Shown here in pieces: positions 61,247 to 64,000 of a stretch of DNA of 64,000 nt. The notes below the pieces were generated by a model that worked only from the letters and a program-made list of their open reading frames with translations, was not told the DNA's origin and did not search any database. How positions within the stretch are numbered: the stretch's first letter is position 1; each line of letters opens with the position of its first letter. Origin of the DNA: Humulus lupulus (taxonomy: Eukaryota > Streptophyta > Magnoliopsida > Rosales > Cannabaceae); the NCBI RefSeq assembly GCF_963169125.1, contig NC_084802.1, positions 18,042,896 to 18,106,895 of the forward strand. The letters are read 5' to 3'. The position numbers and the translations under genes were made by a program.

Positions 61247-61754
61247 GTGTTCCTGCTATAAGTTAGTTAGATAAACTAACGAATCAATAAACCCAGCAAT
61301 TTCTCACACCAATCTGCACGACTTACATACTCAGAATTGCGTGACTTACGATCATACAGGATAGATTGCTAGATTTATTAACTCAAAGGTTAATCTAAAA
61401 ACTTATAACAATAGTTGCCTTCAGATATGATCCATATTGCATGCTATCTCTACTTCAGAAATCTCTGAAGGAAGGATTTAGAAGAACATTTTTGATAATA
61501 AACACTCTAGTATTTTATTGCTTCGAAATTCTCTGATTTACACAAGGGGGGATGATGGCCTTATATAGCCACATCCTTCAGCAAACAAACTTAACCAAAC
61601 CACAAACTTAACCCATCCTAGTCAAAACCAACCATGGTTGGGATAGGATAAGGGATAAGATAGGATTCCCCGACAAAGACAAAAGCATAGGTAAGGGATA
61701 AGATTCCCCAACAAAGACAAAAGGCTAAACAACAAAACCTTATGGCTGAAATAG
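61247..61754 (-). promoter_or_regulatory. Pararetroviral intergenic region: promoter and poly(A) signal
   Basis: Minus strand GGCTATATAAGGCC (61557-61570) is a strong TATA box, and AATAAA (61514-61519) lies about 45 bases downstream, the short spacing typical of a terminally redundant pararetroviral RNA. Upstream are imperfect repeats with TTGTCTTTG(T)(T/C)GGGGAATC (61660-61715). No open frame. Confidence 0.8.
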
Positions 61755-64000
61755 TTATTTAAATATTGTCTCATGACTAATTTCATAGTCAGAGTCATAT
61801 GTTGGGTCTTCATGAAGTGGGTTCCATCCTGTCGGTTCTTCATCCTCGTCATTGCCAGCTGGAGGACAGGCGTCGTATTCTGTGTACATCACGTTCCACT
61901 CGTCCCCTGTGTAATGGAAGAGATAGGGGTCTTGCATATCTGCAGATTCAACATATGGGTTTTGTGAATCTTCAAAATAGTCATTTTTTCGCAAAACTAC
62001 CCCTTCAGTATCGATCAATTTGTACAGAGATGGATATTTTTGTTCTAGTGTTTCTTCGAGTTTGGTGACCTGATTTGCTTCATTTTTTGACAGATGGAAG
62101 GCTTAAAGGGCCCTTGTTATTTTGCGAGTATAGTCGGAAGGGAATGTCTCCCAAGGAGCATCGTCTTCTGGTTTGGGCCACAATTCCGGAGGTATAATCT
62201 GGTTTTTCTCAAACAGACTCTTTTGGATGTCCATGTACTCTTGGCCTCCAAGACCACATAATGGTTCATCTTTTGACCCGTAGACTTCGAATGTTGGATT
62301 GGTAACTATATTCTGTTCTGCATCGAGCTTGGCATTGATGCTAAGGAAGAGAACAGTATAACAGTTCATTAGGCTGGCAACATTTGGGCCTGGTGGATAG
62401 ATGAAAGTGGGCCTGTTATTTTGGACTTTTTTCCATTCTGCTGATAAGACCTTTTTCCATTCTTCCAGTGGGGCAAACCAGGACAAAATATCCATTTGGA
62501 CTTGGTAGGCTGGCTTAAACCTTTCTTGGTCCAAGAATGATTTTATGGACGTGTGTAAGGCCATAGTCTGTACTTCGACAGCTATGGTGAAGACACTAGC
62601 TAGGTACCAGAAAAGGTGGGCTATCGGTTTCGGTGTGAAGATTGCATCTCGGAGAGGTAGGATTTGGGCAAATGGATACTTTGGATGGATTCCAAAGTCA
62701 TTTTGTATGAAAGGTCCAAGCTTGGAGATCATGAGATTCTGGATGAAGATTGCTCTGTGGGTTGCTCTTTCTCTGGCTGATTTTTTGGATTTTTTTGAAA
62801 GGATCTTCTTTGCATCCCGGGGAAAAGTTTGGGTGTGTGTGATAGAAGAGGAAAAGGCCATCATGAATATGATTGGGATTATATGTGGTGATTTTTGGAT
62901 GACAATGGGGGTAGTTCTTGGTGAGTATCCTGAGGCTAGATTTATAGCAGGGGGTGACCTGGATAAGAAATCAGCTACAGTATTGTTTTTTCCTTGAATG
63001 TGCTTAATGTCAAAAGAGTAGTTGTCAAACCAAACTTCTAATCTCAACAATTGGACATTTGTCGTTTTGCTCTTTTTTAGGGTAAGCATTCCTTTTGACG
63101 CGGCAAAGTCTGTTTCTACCAAGAAATGGTGCCCTATCAGATGGAATTCAAATTTTGTGATGCCCATCTTTATCGCCAATAATTCTTTCAGGGTAAAGTA
63201 ATAATGGAGCTGAGGATCTTTGAAGTGGCCACTCTTGTATCCACATATTTTTCTTTTCCCTGTCTTGTCTTGTTCAAGTAGGACCGCTCCCCAATACCGA
63301 TCACTAGCATCTGTCTGTAGGATTCTTTTCCCGTCAGAAGGAATCTGCAGAGGTGGCAGTGTCTGCATTATCTCTTTTAGCTTGTTGACTGCTACAATTT
63401 GCTCCTGTGATCATGGTGGAGTCTGCTTTTTAAGCATGTCGCTGAGTGGTCTTGTCAGTTCCGAGAGTCGCGGGACAAAATCCCGTAAATAGTTTACAAT
63501 CCCTAGGAACTGTTGAATTTGCACCTTTGTGAAGTCTTTTTCGAGAAACTTTAGCAACTCTTGGGCTATATGTGGTTGGGCTTCATATTGGCCTTTGACT
63601 AACTTCATCCCCAGAAAGTCAATTTGGGCTTGTCCGATGATCATCTTCTTTTCGGATAGCATGACCCCATGGGCTTCTGTGAGAGATATGAACTGGGCCA
63701 GAAGATTTTAATGAGCTTTCTCATCTTGTGAGAAGAGCAATATGCCATCAATGTAGATTAGGGCCTGATCTAGAATAGGGCCATAGATCTTAGTCATGGC
63801 CTTTTGGAACAGTGATGGAGCTGTTTTGAGTCCAAAGGGAAGGACAGTCCATTGATAATGGTGGTTCGGAATGCAGAAGGCCGTTTTGGGCCTATCTTCT
63901 TCTTTAATACCCAACTGCCAAAACCCTGCCTTGAGGTCAAATTTAGAAAATATTTGGGCCTTCGACAGACTGGAAAATAGAGAATTTTTATTTGGTAGGG
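61755..64000 (-). pseudogene. Endogenous pararetrovirus RT/RNase H polyprotein end, three in-frame stops
   Basis: Minus strand, running in from beyond the window. RT with FDLKAGFWQLGI, FCIPNHHYQW, LPFGLKTAPSLFQ and YIDGILLFS (YIDG instead of the usual YxDD); RT thumb with FLGIVNYLRDF; RNase H with TDASDRYWGAVL, LKELLAIK and VETDFAA; then a long C-terminal extension to 61755 ending in an acidic stretch. TAA 63708-63710, TGA 63411-63413 and TAA 62103-62105 interrupt it, yet all parts stay in one phase with no frameshift. Family Caulimoviridae; genus not assigned. Confidence 0.88.

Noticed and set aside
62545..62997. 150-codon open frame on the plus strand
   Set aside because: Antisense shadow of the viral polyprotein C-terminal region.

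Overview
This is plant nuclear DNA, most likely from the hop/hemp family (Cannabaceae). The only clear host gene is a UbiA-type aromatic prenyltransferase. Its N-terminal region (MELSS start, TTHLLGLY segment) and its core ([17 protein letters not shown]) look like the hop HlPT and cannabis CsPT enzymes that prenylate bitter acids and cannabinoids. The very long transposon-filled introns suggest the larger Humulus genome rather than Cannabis; that genus call is an inference.

Layout. 1-4894: nearly complete Ty1/copia element (copia A) with one stop codon in its gag-pol frame. 4895-9097: AT-rich intergenic DNA with a dispersed repeat and a possible MITE. 9098-39914: the prenyltransferase gene on the + strand, which I reconstruct as ten exons with canonical GT/AG introns and one unbroken 408-codon frame. 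Intron 1 (7.5 kb) holds CACTA-like DNA with a 174-bp tandem array and two LTR-like units. Intron 3 (18.4 kb) holds a second, degenerate copia element (copia B, 18397-33733). Copia B is split by a 10.3-kb minus-strand Ty3/gypsy chromovirus with 2.48-kb LTRs (20333-30636). Both nested insertions have defined ends and 5-bp target duplications (the gypsy one has one mismatch).

40838-42628: nested inverted-repeat element. 42839-53183: LTR fragments, comprising a copia-like element with ~1.0-kb repeated LTR segments, a solo gypsy LTR with target duplication AAATA, two chromovirus-like LTR fragments and a 146-bp (TAG)n microsatellite at a chimeric junction. 53184-56319: minus-strand Tat-like gypsy remnant (gag, protease, start of RT). 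56450-58160: duplicated LTR-like and GC-rich segments. 59053-64000: an endogenous pararetrovirus (Caulimoviridae-like). It has RT/RNase H, an intergenic region with TATA box, poly(A) signal and tRNA-Met primer site, and a movement protein on the minus strand, plus an inverted polyprotein segment on the + strand. The virus runs past the right end of the window.

Only the prenyltransferase looks functional. All mobile-element and viral reading frames carry stops, frameshifts or truncations. The exons sit between insertions without being touched, so the locus seems to have grown by intron insertion while its coding sequence was kept.
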